From positions 62,001 to 126,000 of the forward strand of contig CALVAG010000006.1 of NCBI GenBank assembly GCA_944325445.1: a stretch of DNA of 64,000 bases. Reading direction: 5' to 3'. The position numbers and the translations under genes were made by a program. Source of the DNA: an uncultured Bacteroidales bacterium. Its GTDB lineage: Bacteria > Bacteroidota > Bacteroidia > Bacteroidales > UBA932. Below are positions 1 to 9,611 of this stretch, one piece after another. Numbering within the stretch: the stretch's first letter is position 1; each line of letters starts with the position of its first letter. The notes under the pieces are model-generated. The model was not told the origin of the DNA, ran no database searches, and worked only from the letters and a program-made list of their open reading frames with translations.

Positions 1-1
1 A

Positions 2-3000
2 ACATTCGGTAAAATAGCGGTCTGGGTTTTAATTTCGCTTCTGTTCATGCAGTTTGCGGTTTACCTTGTATTGCAAATTCCGTCTGCCCAAACTTTTATC
101 ATCAAACAAGTTACAAACGCCATATCGAAAAAGATAGACGGACAGATAAACATTGAAAGAATCTATTTCGTATTCTTCAGCAAGGCCATAGTCAAAAACT
201 TCTCCATAGTATCGCAGGGAGACACTTTGCTCTACTGCAACAAGATTTCCGTAAGCATACCCTCCAAAGAGTTGTTGCGTCTTAATATGAACTTCGACAA
301 GATTGCAATAACCGGCGGCGAATTCCACCTTATCACGGAGGATGAAGAGAAAAACACCAATCTCCATAGAATATTCAAGATAGATAGAGAGAGAGAAAAA
401 AAAGAGGGCAAGGGAATGCCTGAGCTGAAAATAAGGAAATTCAAAGTGGAGAATTTCGGATTCCGGCTCACCAATCCGTTCAAAGAGCGTTTCAAAGGAG
501 ACAGCATTATAAATTTTGCCGCGCTCGACATCAAGCGGATAAATGTCCAGGCCAGCGACATATCCATATTCGATGACACCTTAAGGGCAGATATAGACGG
601 TATTACAGGAGTGGACAAAAGCGGCTTCGCAATCGAAAGACTCGAAGGCGAGCTGACAGTCGGCCCTACGGAGGCAAGAATAGACAATCTTACGCTTCAA
701 GACAATTATACGTCCGTTACAGCCCGATATTTCTCCATGAAATACCGCAATTCCAGGGATTTTGCCGATTTTACGCAAAATGTGGAACTGGGCCTCCATA
801 TGGAAAACAGCCGTTTGAGTTTTAAGACCATAGGCAAAATTACGCCCGCCTTGTCGGAAAGTTCCCTCGCGCTCATATTGACAGGAGAGGTAACCGGTTG
901 CGTATGCGATTTGAAGAGCGAAGGATTATATGTGGAGTCCGAAAGCGGAGAGACTGCCATGACTTTGGACTTTTCGATATCGGGATTGCCGGAGATAAGA
1001 GAGAGTATATGCAGAATCAACATAAATGAGTGTCAGACTGTCAGCGGAGATATAGCGAAAATCATATCAGGCATAAACGGGAAACCCGAAAGCGAACTTA
1101 TAAGGGACTTTTCTCCTCATATAAAATATAATTTCAACGGCACTCTCACGGGCCTTCCGGACGATTTTGTAGCATACGGCATCCTGAACTCAAACATAGG
1201 CAGGATTTCCGCAGACATACTGCTTAAAAACGATAACGATACGGAGAGGAGAGGATTTGTAATCCAGGGAGAAATAAAGAGCCACGACTTCGATATCGGA
1301 AAAGTCATAAACAATAATCTTTTGGGTGAACTTACGATGGAGAGCTCCTTTTCCGCTCTTATAAAACGCAATTCGGGAGGCATCCGCCTTTCGATAGACA
1401 ATGCAAAAATCAACCGTCTGGAATTCAATGATTATCCATATTCCAACATACATGCCGCAGGAGTATATGACTCAACCGGGTTCGACGGAAGAATAATCTG
1501 CCACGACCCGAATCTGGACTTTCTCTTCCAGGGGATATTCGCCCACAAGGAAGAGGGAGGACAATACGATTTTTATGCGAATATCCCATACGCGAACCTC
1601 AATGCCCTCAATTTCGACAAAAGGGACTCGATCTCCCTGTTCAGGCTGAGCATTCTCTCGAATATAAGGATTACGGAACAAAAGGATGCAATTGGAAGGC
1701 TCAACATAATGGATGCCGAATATGAAAACAGTTACGGGGAGTACGATATAGGAGACATAGAGCTTATTTCCCATAACGCAGACAGCAACTACAATGCCAT
1801 TCTAAAGGCTCCGTTTATGGATTTGGAATATAAGGCCACGGCACCGCTGTCTGAGTTTATAAAAAAGGGAGCGGAACTATTGTTATACGACCACATTCCC
1901 CTCGCTTTCGGTAAAAGGGAACATGAACCGGCGGAAAAGGGAGATTACTCCCTGAAATTCGACATTCATAACTCCAATGCGATATGTCAGGTTATCAAGC
2001 CCGGGTTATATATTCAAGACAGCACGAAATGTGAAATAGAGATCGACAAAGGCGACAATATTCTGCTCTCGCTCAATTCGGGCAGAATCGCAATAAATGC
2101 AGACTATCTGAAAGGCGTAGAGATGAAGATAGAGAACAGGGATTCTCTTTTAAATATGGTTCTCGGATGCGGCAATATAAAGATTGCCGGCATGACAATA
2201 GACAATTCCAACCTTACAATTACCGGCAGAGAGAACCGTCTCAACTCGGCAATAACATTCATGGCAAAAGAGGGGATCAACAACGGGGGGACTTTTGCCA
2301 CGGAAATATGTTTTAAAGAGGACAGCATCATTGCAGATATCGCAGATACCTCATTTTTTACCTTCAAAGAGAACAGATGGAGCGTAAAGCCTGCAAAAAT
2401 CATCTATAGCGGAGCACATTTCGACATAAACGATTTCGCGCTCTACAATAATAACCAGAAACTTGGAATCGACGGAACTTTGGCTGCCGTACCCGGTGCG
2501 GCCCAAAATGTATCGGAAATTTCCGCCCCGACGGACAGTCTGCGCATCTCTCTTGAGAACTTCGATATAAGCGTAATGAATTTCTTTATAAACAAGCCGT
2601 TCGACTTCCAGGGATACTTCTCCGGAAGCGCAGATATCTCCACATATTCGGGAGGGAGGAATCTCTTTTTGGATCTGAGGGGAGATTCCGTATCGGTCTA
2701 CGGCCATCCTGTAGGCGAAATGCGTATCATGAGCAAATGGTACGCACCGGACAACCGGCTGAATCTGCTTGTAAGTTCAAAACAGGATAACCGGACCCAG
2801 CTCATGGCCACCGGATACTATAAACCGCAAAACGGTTATATAAAATTGAACGCCTCGCTAAAGGAATTCCGGCTCGGATATTTTGAGCCTTTCCTGTCGG
2901 ATATCATTTCCGAAACCGGCGGATCATTCTCCGGCGACATTAAACTGGAAGGAGACAAAAACCGGATGAAACTTACCGGCGATAATTGCAGCCTTGACGA

Positions 3001-4564
3001 TTTCAGATTTCTGGTAAATTTCACACGAGTCCCTTATACGTTGAACGGGACTGTCGATATATCGGAAAATAATATAAGGTTTGAAAAGATATCGATACGC
3101 GACGACTTTAACGGAAGAGGTATCGTAACGGGAGGGATAACGCATGATAATTTCAAAGATATTGCGCTCGATACCAGAATAAACTTTGCCAACATGCAGT
3201 GTCTGGCTCTTAAAGAGAATGAGAATGAAACTTTCTACGGAGAGGCTTTCGCCAGCGGTACGGTAGGGATAAAGGGGAACCTGGCCGATCTGGTACTGGA
3301 CATAAACGTCACACCTAACCAGAATAGCAATCTGCACATACCCCTTACATCCGCATCCGCATCTTCGAATACCAACCTGCTTACCTTCAAAGTTCCGCAA
3401 ATAAAGAAAATTATAGATCCTTATGATACACTCAGCTTCAATAACCGCAAAAGGAACGGAAAGACAGACCTGCAGATAAACATAACATCGAACATGAACA
3501 GCAATGCCGACATGTTCATAGAGATAAACAAAGAACTCGGAGACATAATCAGGGCAAACGGCAACGGCCAGATAACGCTGAACATAAACCCTTTGGCAGA
3601 TTTGTTCAACATATACGGAGACTACAGCATAAATGAGGGAAGCTATAAATTCGTCCTTCCCGGATTCAGTTTCGCTTCCAGGGATTTTGTAATCCAACAG
3701 GGGGGCAATATTTCATTCAACGGAGGCATAGATAACATCAATCTGAATCTGACTGCAATATATACTACAAAAGCGGCGATAAACACCCTTATAGCCGACA
3801 CCAGTTCCGTGAGTGCCAGAAGAAATGTAAACTGCCTCATTTCGATGAGCGGCAATCTCATGAACCCGCGGCTCGATTTCGATCTCGAAATTCCGGATTT
3901 GGAGCCTACGACGAAAGTGAGAGTAGAAAGCGCCCTCAACTCGCCGGACAAAATTCAAAAGCAATTCGCGGCGCTGCTGCTATCCGGAGGTTTCCTTCCT
4001 GATGAGCGGTCTGGAATAACAAATAACTCGACCATACTCTATTCGAATGTCTCCGAAATGATCAGCAATCAGATAAACAACATATTTACCCAACTCGGAA
4101 TCCCATTGGACCTGGGATTGAATTATCAGCCGAGCGATAAGGGAAGCGATATATTCGATGTTGCGGTCTCCACCCAGCTTTTTAACAACAGGCTCATAAT
4201 AAACGGCAATATCGGAAATGATCCCTATTCAAACTCCAACAGCAGAGAGGTGGTAGGCAATGTGGACGTGGAGATAAAACTCGACCGTCAGGGCAAATTG
4301 AGGCTTGCACTCTTCTCGCATGCAGCCGACAAATATTCCAACTATCTCGATGACAGTCAGCGAAGCGGCATCGGCATAAGCTATCAGCAGGAATTCAACA
4401 CTTTCAAGGATATTTTCAGAAAAAAGAGCAAAGAGGAAAAATTATACAGGAAAAGAGCCAGAGAGTACCGCAAAGAGCAAAAGAAAAAAGAACGCAACGA
4501 AAAAAGGGCGGAAAGACAAAACAGCGCCACGGCTATAGCCGAACCTTTGCAATCTCGCCAATAA
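2..4564 (+). CDS. tamB: TamB-family translocation/assembly module protein (5' partial)
   Basis: The frame is open from base 2 to the stop at 4562-4564 (about 1520 codons) and no start precedes it, so the true start lies left of the window. A hydrophobic N-terminal anchor (AVWVLISLLFMQFAVYLVLQ) is followed by a long beta-rich region and a TamB C-terminal domain (about residues 1170-1480, including GDYSINEGSYKF and FAALLLSGGFLP). TamB proteins span the periplasm as lipid-groove filaments and support outer-membrane biogenesis. The extreme C-terminus is a basic Lys/Arg/Glu-rich tail. The last 32 bases overlap the end of convergent mtaB. Family assignment is firm; the substrate is not known from sequence. 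Confidence 0.9.
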   Translation, partial: TFGKIAVWVLISLLFMQFAVYLVLQIPSAQTFIIKQVTNAISKKIDGQINIERIYFVFFSKAIVKNFSIVSQGDTLLYCNKISVSIPSKELLRLNMNFDKIAITGGEFHLITEDEEKNTNLHRIFKIDREREKKEGKGMPELKIRKFKVENFGFRLTNPFKERFKGDSIINFAALDIKRINVQASDISIFDDTLRADIDGITGVDKSGFAIERLEGELTVGPTEARIDNLTLQDNYTSVTARYFSMKYRNSRDFADFTQNVELGLHMENSRLSFKTIGKITPALSESSLALILTGEVTGCVCDLKSEGLYVESESGETAMTLDFSISGLPEIRESICRININECQTVSGDIAKIISGINGKPESELIRDFSPHIKYNFNGTLTGLPDDFVAYGILNSNIGRISADILLKNDNDTERRGFVIQGEIKSHDFDIGKVINNNLLGELTMESSFSALIKRNSGGIRLSIDNAKINRLEFNDYPYSNIHAAGVYDSTGFDGRIICHDPNLDFLFQGIFAHKEEGGQYDFYANIPYANLNALNFDKRDSISLFRLSILSNIRITEQKDAIGRLNIMDAEYENSYGEYDIGDIELISHNADSNYNAILKAPFMDLEYKATAPLSEFIKKGAELLLYDHIPLAFGKREHEPAEKGDYSLKFDIHNSNAICQVIKPGLYIQDSTKCEIEIDKGDNILLSLNSGRIAINADYLKGVEMKIENRDSLLNMVLGCGNIKIAGMTIDNSNLTITGRENRLNSAITFMAKEGINNGGTFATEICFKEDSIIADIADTSFFTFKENRWSVKPAKIIYSGAHFDINDFALYNNNQKLGIDGTLAAVPGAAQNVSEISAPTDSLRISLENFDISVMNFFINKPFDFQGYFSGSADISTYSGGRNLFLDLRGDSVSVYGHPVGEMRIMSKWYAPDNRLNLLVSSKQDNRTQLMATGYYKPQNGYIKLNASLKEFRLGYFEPFLSDIISETGGSFSGDIKLEGDKNRMKLTGDNCSLDDFRFLVNFTRVPYTLNGTVDISENNIRFEKISIRDDFNGRGIVTGGITHDNFKDIALDTRINFANMQCLALKENENETFYGEAFASGTVGIKGNLADLVLDINVTPNQNSNLHIPLTSASASSNTNLLTFKVPQIKKIIDPYDTLSFNNRKRNGKTDLQINITSNMNSNADMFIEINKELGDIIRANGNGQITLNINPLADLFNIYGDYSINEGSYKFVLPGFSFASRDFVIQQGGNISFNGGIDNINLNLTAIYTTKAAINTLIADTSSVSARRNVNCLISMSGNLMNPRLDFDLEIPDLEPTTKVRVESALNSPDKIQKQFAALLLSGGFLPDERSGITNNSTILYSNVSEMISNQINNIFTQLGIPLDLGLNYQPSDKGSDIFDVAVSTQLFNNRLIINGNIGNDPYSNSNSREVVGNVDVEIKLDRQGKLRLALFSHAADKYSNYLDDSQRSGIGISYQQEFNTFKDIFRKKSKEEKLYRKRAREYRKEQKKKERNEKRAERQNSATAIAEPLQSRQ

Positions 4565-5789
4565 GTTCCTCATTATAAGGCCTTTCTACCTTAATATAAT
4601 TTCCGGTATAACCAAACATTTTTCCATCCTTATTGGCAGATTCAAAAAGGACCTCCTGCTCCGTACCTTTGAAACGGCAGCAGTACTCATCATGCAACTT
4701 GTCGGAAAGTTGCATCAGTTTTTCCACCCGCTGCGTCTTTACGATTTCCCTAACCTGCCCCTTCATTGCAGCCGCATCCGTATTTGCCCTGCGCGAATAT
4801 GGAAAAACATGGATTGCGGCCGGTTTTATCTGATCAGCCAAAAAACCGTATGTTTCTGCAAACTCCTCCTCTCCCTCTCCGGGAAAGCCGGCAATTACAT
4901 CTATCCCGAAAAAGACATCGCCCATAAGCTCTCTTATCATGGATATCTTATCTGCAAACATTTCACGATTGTAACGCCTGCGCATTTTCGCCAATATGGA
5001 ATTGCTGCCACTCTGCAACGGAATGTGGAAATGAGGCTGGAATTTGGTTCCGGAAGAGATGAAACCGAGTATATCTTCCCTTAAAAGATTCGGCTCTATA
5101 GATGAAATTCTGTAGCGGGCGATTCCTTCCACATCGTTCAATGCCTTTATGAGATCCAGAAAATCCTCATGCGTTGTTCTTCCGTAATCGCCTGTATTGA
5201 CACCGGTAAGGACAATCTCCTTTACACCTTTGGAGGCGATTTCACGAGCCTGTGCGACAAGAGTCCCGATGGGAAGATTTCTGCTCTTTCCGCGTGCGAG
5301 CGGAATGGTACAATATGAACAGTTATAGTTGCAGCCATCCTGAATCTTTAAGAATGAACGGGTTCTGTCGCCCTGCGAAAATGCCGGAAAAATATTCTCC
5401 ACTTCCGATATATCGCACGGATAGAGAAGCGGAGCCTTTCTCTTTTCCAGAATAGCATCGGCAATTTTAAACAGCTCCCCCTTATTCCCTGCCCCTATCA
5501 CCGCATCTACTCCTTCTATCTCCGCTATACTGCAAGGTTGCAGCTGGGCGTAACAACCCGTAACCACAACAACCGCCTTCGGATTCTTTTTATGCAGTTT
5601 TCTGATAGTCTGCCTGCATTTTTTGTCTGCATGCTCGGTAACCGAACAGGTATTTATAACATACAGATCCGCAATACTGTCTTCATCCACCCTTTCGTAA
5701 CCGGCAGATTCGAATTCTCTTGCAAATGTGGAGCTTTCAGAAAAATTGAGTTTGCACCCCAAAGTGACAAAGGCTACTCTTTTTCGCAT
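4533..5789 (-). CDS. mtaB: tRNA t6A37 methylthiotransferase MtaB
   Basis: This 418-residue radical-SAM methylthiotransferase is expected to convert t6A37 to ms2t6A37 in ANN-decoding tRNAs. The N-terminal UPF0004 domain has Cys12, Cys48 and Cys79 for the auxiliary Fe-S cluster. The radical-SAM motif CNYNCSYC gives Cys153, Cys157 and Cys160, and a TRAM-like tail follows residue 350. The opening MRKRVAFVTLGCKLNFSES fits MtaB rather than MiaB, which usually begins with a CQMN-type motif. It is the last gene of an rsmI-like-folB-mtaB run, 11 nt after folB. Confidence 0.88.
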   Translation of the reverse strand: MRKRVAFVTLGCKLNFSESSTFAREFESAGYERVDEDSIADLYVINTCSVTEHADKKCRQTIRKLHKKNPKAVVVVTGCYAQLQPCSIAEIEGVDAVIGAGNKGELFKIADAILEKRKAPLLYPCDISEVENIFPAFSQGDRTRSFLKIQDGCNYNCSYCTIPLARGKSRNLPIGTLVAQAREIASKGVKEIVLTGVNTGDYGRTTHEDFLDLIKALNDVEGIARYRISSIEPNLLREDILGFISSGTKFQPHFHIPLQSGSNSILAKMRRRYNREMFADKISMIRELMGDVFFGIDVIAGFPGEGEEEFAETYGFLADQIKPAAIHVFPYSRRANTDAAAMKGQVREIVKTQRVEKLMQLSDKLHDEYCCRFKGTEQEVLFESANKDGKMFGYTGNYIKVERPYNEELIGEIAKVRL

Positions 5790-5800
5790 ATCATTCCGGA

Positions 5801-6154
5801 TTAAATGGCCATCACGACTCTCGATGAGCCTACCTTTCCTCCAAGCGGCGGATTAAGTTTGTCGATGGAAATTTCTGCAGACGATATTTGCGGAAAGGCC
5901 CGTCTTACACTTTCAAGTATTCTGTTTGCCACATGCTCCAGCAAATGCGAAGGAATTGCCATCTCATTTGCAACGATATCGTAAAGTATCTGATAGTTTA
6001 CGGCATCGTTGATATCATCCGTTTCCGCTGCGGCAGAAGAATCCGCAACTACCGAAAGGTTTACAAGGAATTTATTACCTATCAGCCGTTCCTCGCCGAA
6101 GCAACCGTGATGGGCAAAGAACTCCATATTTTTTAATTCTATTCTGCTTTTCAT
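5801..6154 (-). CDS. folB: Dihydroneopterin aldolase
   Basis: The 117-residue protein matches FolB in length and layout: the N-terminal strand MKSRIELKNMEFFAHHGCF, the conserved Glu in GEERLIGNKF and the C-terminal KLNPPLGGKV segment. It should cleave 7,8-dihydroneopterin to 6-hydroxymethyl-dihydropterin in folate synthesis. It sits 7 nt after the rsmI-like gene and 11 nt before mtaB, so the three are probably cotranscribed. Confidence 0.9.
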   Translation of the reverse strand: MKSRIELKNMEFFAHHGCFGEERLIGNKFLVNLSVVADSSAAAETDDINDAVNYQILYDIVANEMAIPSHLLEHVANRILESVRRAFPQISSAEISIDKLNPPLGGKVGSSRVVMAI

Positions 6155-6161
6155 AATAATG

Positions 6162-6875
6162 TCATGCCATCAAAACAAAGACACACGGACGTTTTCCTAT
6201 AACCATATGGCTATTTCTCCATTGGGCGACCGTTTTTGTCTTTATGAATTCATCCTCCATCGTAATATTTGCAGCAACGCAAAGCCTTGTCCGGGGATTG
6301 CACAGTGCAAGCAATTCCTCAAAAAGAGACTGGTTCCTGTATGGTGTTTCTATTATTATCTGGCTCTGATTCAGTTGTAGGGAAATCCGCTCGATGGTTT
6401 TAATCTTATCCCTGCGCTCCGCACTCTTTACAGGCAAATATCCCGTAAATGCGAAACATTGCCCGTTAAGTCCGCTCGACATCAGTGCCATCATAAGCGA
6501 CGACGGGCCGCTGAGCGGCACTACCCTGACATCATATTTATGGGCCAGCGCCACCAATTGCGCACCGGGGTCCGCCACGGCAGGCAGCCCCGCTTCAGAA
6601 ACAAGGGCGGCATCTCTCCCCTCCAGAAGCATATTGAGATAACCCTCTATCTCCTGCAGGCCGGTATGCTCGTTCAGCTCGAACATTTGAACCGAATCCA
6701 GTTTCCCTTTAAGTCCCGCCTTTGAGAGGTATCTACGGACAGTACGCAACTCTTCCGCAAAAAAGAGTTGGAGCGAACAGAGAAGCTCCGCCACTTTTGA
6801 AGGAATCACCCGATCCAACTCTCCCTCGCCCAAAGGTGAAGGAACCAAATACAATGTACCCGGGACTACGCTCAT
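6162..6875 (-). CDS. Tetrapyrrole-methylase-fold SAM methyltransferase (RsmI-like)
   Basis: A 237-residue TP-methylase-family protein resembling the short Bacteroidota relatives of RsmI (16S rRNA C1402 2'-O-methylation). Visible motifs are GTLYLVPSPLGEG at the N-terminus, LVSEAGLPAVADPG and VVPLSGPSSLMMALMSSGL. A longer frame starts at TTG 6884, but that codon lies inside a TACATTTG promoter box (6882-6889), so ATG 6875 was chosen. It begins the folB-mtaB operon. The methylated position is inferred only from family resemblance. Confidence 0.75.
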   Translation of the reverse strand: MSVVPGTLYLVPSPLGEGELDRVIPSKVAELLCSLQLFFAEELRTVRRYLSKAGLKGKLDSVQMFELNEHTGLQEIEGYLNMLLEGRDAALVSEAGLPAVADPGAQLVALAHKYDVRVVPLSGPSSLMMALMSSGLNGQCFAFTGYLPVKSAERRDKIKTIERISLQLNQSQIIIETPYRNQSLFEELLALCNPRTRLCVAANITMEDEFIKTKTVAQWRNSHMVIGKRPCVFVLMA

Positions 6876-6881
6876 AGGCTG

Positions 6882-6889
6882 CAAATGTA
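6882..6889 (-). promoter_or_regulatory. -7 promoter box for the rsmI-like operon
   Basis: On the minus strand this reads TACATTTG, a full match to TAnnTTTG. The start codon at 6875 follows after six bases (CAGCCT), so the transcript should be leaderless or nearly so. No clear -33 TTTG was found. Confidence 0.6.
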
Positions 6890-6902
6890 GTTAATTTTTT
6901 TG

Positions 6903-6910
6903 TACCTTCG
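6903..6910 (+). promoter_or_regulatory. -7 promoter box for the MBL-fold gene
   Basis: TACCTTCG differs from TAnnTTTG at one base and lies only four bases before ATG 6915. It is divergent from the minus-strand box at 6882-6889, so both promoters share about 30 bp. Confidence 0.5.
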
Positions 6911-6914
6911 CGGC

Positions 6915-7709
6915 ATGGATGGATGTATAACTTTTTTGGGTACCGGAACTTCGCAGGGTGTACCTATGATAGGATGCAACTGCCATGTGTGCAAATCCGC
7001 CGACAGCAAGGACAACAGGCTCCGTTCATCGGCTCTCATCGATTACAAAGGTTTCAGAATACTCATAGATTGCGGGCCCGATTTCAGGCAGCAGATGCTC
7101 CGTGAGGGGGTTCAGGATGTAGACGCACTTCTGCTGACGCATCAGCACAAGGACCACACAGGAGGAATGGACGATATAAGGGCGTTCAACTACTTCAGAG
7201 AAGCGGCATTTCCCATCTATGCCGAAACCCGCGTACAGGAGAGTGTGAAACGGGAATATGCCTATGCCTTCTATGAGATAAAATATCCCGGAGTCCCCGA
7301 TTTCAACCTCATAACAATAGATGAAGAACCGTTTACCATTACTAAGACATCTGACAACGGGGAGAAAATCGAACTTGAAATAACCCCTATCAGGATAATG
7401 CATTATAAATTGCCTATTTTGGGATTCAGGATAGGGAATCTGGCATATATAACTGACGGAAGCTACATTCCGGAAAATCAATTCAGAAAACTGGAAAATC
7501 TGGACATACTGGTCATAAACGCGATAAGGCATGAACCCCATCTGTCCCATTTTTCGCTTCCGCAGGCATTGGAGATGATAGATAGAATCGGAGCAAGACG
7601 TAACTATCTCACCCATCTTTCCCATCAGATAGGCACTCATGAAGAACTTTCGAGAGAGCTGCCGGGAAATGTTCTGGCTGCATACGACACTTTGAAGGTC
7701 TATTTCTGA
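6915..7709 (+). CDS. MBL-fold metallohydrolase (PhnP-like)
   Basis: A 264-residue metallo-beta-lactamase-fold protein with the metal motif THQHKDHTGG and later conserved His residues (HYKLPILG, HEPHLSHFS, LTHLSHQIG). The early GCNCHVCKS segment resembles the cysteine-rich zinc-binding insertion of the PhnP cyclic-phosphodiesterase subgroup. ATG 6915 replaces an in-frame TTG at 6900 because a promoter-like box lies between them. There is no phn operon nearby, so a general phosphodiesterase role is more likely than phosphonate metabolism. Confidence 0.78.
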   Translation: MDGCITFLGTGTSQGVPMIGCNCHVCKSADSKDNRLRSSALIDYKGFRILIDCGPDFRQQMLREGVQDVDALLLTHQHKDHTGGMDDIRAFNYFREAAFPIYAETRVQESVKREYAYAFYEIKYPGVPDFNLITIDEEPFTITKTSDNGEKIELEITPIRIMHYKLPILGFRIGNLAYITDGSYIPENQFRKLENLDILVINAIRHEPHLSHFSLPQALEMIDRIGARRNYLTHLSHQIGTHEELSRELPGNVLAAYDTLKVYF

Positions 7710-7712
7710 AAC

Positions 7713-8936
7713 TTATGCGATAACCCCGCTTCCTAACATCTCTTCAATGCCGTCTTGGGTGTACCAAACTGCAAACTGCCCGGGCGTCACCCCCCTTTGC
7801 GGCTTGTCGAAAACAAGATATAGCCCCTCTCTGCGTTTGAACAGAGTCGCAGACTGCAGCGGCTGGCGATAACGGATCCTGACGAGATATTCCCGCTTTT
7901 CCCCATCCTTCATTTCAAGATCGGGTCTGATCCAATGGATATCGTCATTCTCTATTTTGAGAGCTTTTCTATACAATCCGGGATGCCCCTGCCCTTCGCC
8001 TACATATATCGTATTGCTCTCCAAATCCATTGCAATTATGAAAATGCTCTCTTTATGCCCGCCGATATTCAGCCCGTGGCGCTGCCCTATCGTATAATAC
8101 TGTACGCCCTGATGCCGGCCTATGACCTTGCCGCATTGCGGAGTATAGATAATCGGGGAAGACATTTCATCCAGTTCACATGCAGAATAATCCTCCTTCA
8201 TGCCTGTCTCGTTATGGAAATTTTCCAGATTTTTGTAAAAATCGGCAAATATCTCTACGACATCTCCCTCCCTCGGCCGCAGTTTCTGTTGCAGGAAAAC
8301 GGGCAAATCCACCTTGCCCACAAAACAGATTCCCTGCGAATCCTTTTTCTGCGCACTCGGCAATCCCGCCTCCATAGCCAGTTCCCTTACCTGCGGTTTG
8401 GAAAGCGCGCCTATAGGAAACAGGGCTCTGGAAAGCTGCTCCTGCGAGAGCTGGCACAGAAAATAACTCTGGTCTTTGTTCTTGTCATCGCCTGCAAGGA
8501 TTCTATATACGGTTTTGCCGTCGTCATTGACAAACTCCTCCTTTTTACAATAATGGCCTGTGGCTACATAATCCACACCCAATTCCAGGGCATACTTCAA
8601 AAAGGCGTCGAACTTGATTTCCCTATTGCACAGCACATCCGGATTAGGGGTACGGCCATGCTCATATTCATTGAACATATAGTCCACCACCTTTTTTTTG
8701 TATGTTTCGCTCAAATCCACAAAATAAAACGGAATCCCTATCTTCTTGGCTACAAGCTCCGCGACCGTCTTGTCTTCCTCCCATTCGCATTCTCCGTGAA
8801 GCGTACCTGCCGTATCATGCCAGTTTTGCATAAAGAGCGCTATAACGTTATGTCCCGCACGTTTCAGCAAGAGTGCGGCGACACTTGAATCTACTCCTCC
8901 TGAGAGGCCGACTGCTATGTTTAAAGGTTTATCCAC
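7713..8936 (-). CDS. mnmA: tRNA-specific 2-thiouridylase MnmA
   Basis: The protein (407 residues from GTG 8936) has the PP-loop SGGVDSS near residue 12, catalytic Cys103 in NPDVLCNREIKF and Cys204 in SQGICFVGKVD. It thiolates U34 of Lys, Glu and Gln tRNAs. A longer frame to 8999 would run through the SRP RNA promoter and into the RNA itself, and its extra N-terminus has no family character. GTG 8936, directly before DKPLNIAVGLSGG, is therefore the likelier start. Its stop is 3 nt from the stop of the convergent MBL gene. Confidence 0.92.
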   Translation of the reverse strand: MDKPLNIAVGLSGGVDSSVAALLLKRAGHNVIALFMQNWHDTAGTLHGECEWEEDKTVAELVAKKIGIPFYFVDLSETYKKKVVDYMFNEYEHGRTPNPDVLCNREIKFDAFLKYALELGVDYVATGHYCKKEEFVNDDGKTVYRILAGDDKNKDQSYFLCQLSQEQLSRALFPIGALSKPQVRELAMEAGLPSAQKKDSQGICFVGKVDLPVFLQQKLRPREGDVVEIFADFYKNLENFHNETGMKEDYSACELDEMSSPIIYTPQCGKVIGRHQGVQYYTIGQRHGLNIGGHKESIFIIAMDLESNTIYVGEGQGHPGLYRKALKIENDDIHWIRPDLEMKDGEKREYLVRIRYRQPLQSATLFKRREGLYLVFDKPQRGVTPGQFAVWYTQDGIEEMLGSGVIA

Positions 8937-8975
8937 TATTTTTCTTTTAAAAAAAGCATTATTAGAAAATTTGAC

Positions 8976-8983
8976 TATCTTTG
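8976..8983 (+). promoter_or_regulatory. -7 promoter box for the SRP RNA
   Basis: TATCTTTG is a full match to TAnnTTTG and ends about five bases before the GGGTAAG terminal stem of the SRP RNA. Confidence 0.65.
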
Positions 8984-8986
8984 CAG

Positions 8987-9087
8987 ACGGGTAAGTCATA
9001 TACGACCAGCTCCTGCAGAACTCCCCCAGGGCCGGAAGGCAGCAAGGGTATGCGGTTGTAGCGGTGCGATATATTAAGCTTACCCTT
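8987..9087 (+). ncRNA. ffs: Signal recognition particle RNA, small bacterial (4.5S-like)
   Basis: The terminal stem pairs GGGTAAG (8989-8995) with CTTACCC (9079-9085). The apical domain carries the diagnostic loop sequence AGGGCCGGAAGGCAGCAAGG, including the GGAA tetraloop bound by Ffh. A T-rich run follows the stem and probably terminates transcription. The length is about 100 nt. The 3' arm overlaps the last codons of cdd on the opposite strand. Exact ends are estimated. Confidence 0.93.
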
Positions 9088-9586
9088 TTTTATTTTTCAC
9101 ATCCTCACTCTCCTGCGGCAAATTGTCGAAAGCGAACGGCAACAGACCGCCTACCGATTCTATCACCTGCACCTTGGCGGCAGAACCTATTATTATCTTG
9201 ATTTTTTTTCCGCCGCGCTGCTGCGATTCATGCAAGACCTGACGGCATGCGCCGCACGGATATGTAGGCGTTTCAGTCAATCTCCCGTTACTCTTTGCAG
9301 CGATTGCAATTGCCACGACCGGAATATCGGGAAACTTTGAATGCGCATAGAACAGAGCAGATCTTTCGGCGCATATACCGGAGGGGTATGCCGCATTTTC
9401 CTGATTGGCGGAGGAGATTATCTCGCCGTTTTCCAACTCTACCGCCGCCCCTACATTAAAGTGCGAATAGGGGGCGTACGAACCCGCTGTGGCCTCGATC
9501 GCTCTATTTAGGAGTTTTTGCTCGGCAGGTGCCAGATTTTCTGCCGATACAAACTCTTCATATCTTATGGTCAAGTTACGTTCCAT
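9080..9586 (-). CDS. cdd: Cytidine deaminase
   Basis: This 168-residue homotetrameric-type cytidine deaminase has the zinc site Cys72-Ala-Glu74 (GICAERSALFYAH) and Cys111/Cys114 in PCGACRQVL, with Glu74 as proton shuttle. FNVGAAV and NQENAAYPSG are the usual substrate-binding segments. The protein deaminates cytidine and deoxycytidine in pyrimidine salvage. Its last bases and stop (9080-9082) lie inside the SRP RNA terminal stem on the opposite strand. Confidence 0.93.
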   Translation of the reverse strand: MERNLTIRYEEFVSAENLAPAEQKLLNRAIEATAGSYAPYSHFNVGAAVELENGEIISSANQENAAYPSGICAERSALFYAHSKFPDIPVVAIAIAAKSNGRLTETPTYPCGACRQVLHESQQRGGKKIKIIIGSAAKVQVIESVGGLLPFAFDNLPQESEDVKNKKG

Positions 9587-9611
9587 AGAGAAAGCATTGT
9601 TTTCCTTACGG

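Noticed and set aside
8937..8999. N-terminal extension of MnmA from 8999
   Set aside because: It overlaps the SRP RNA and its promoter; the extra residues are unlike MnmA.
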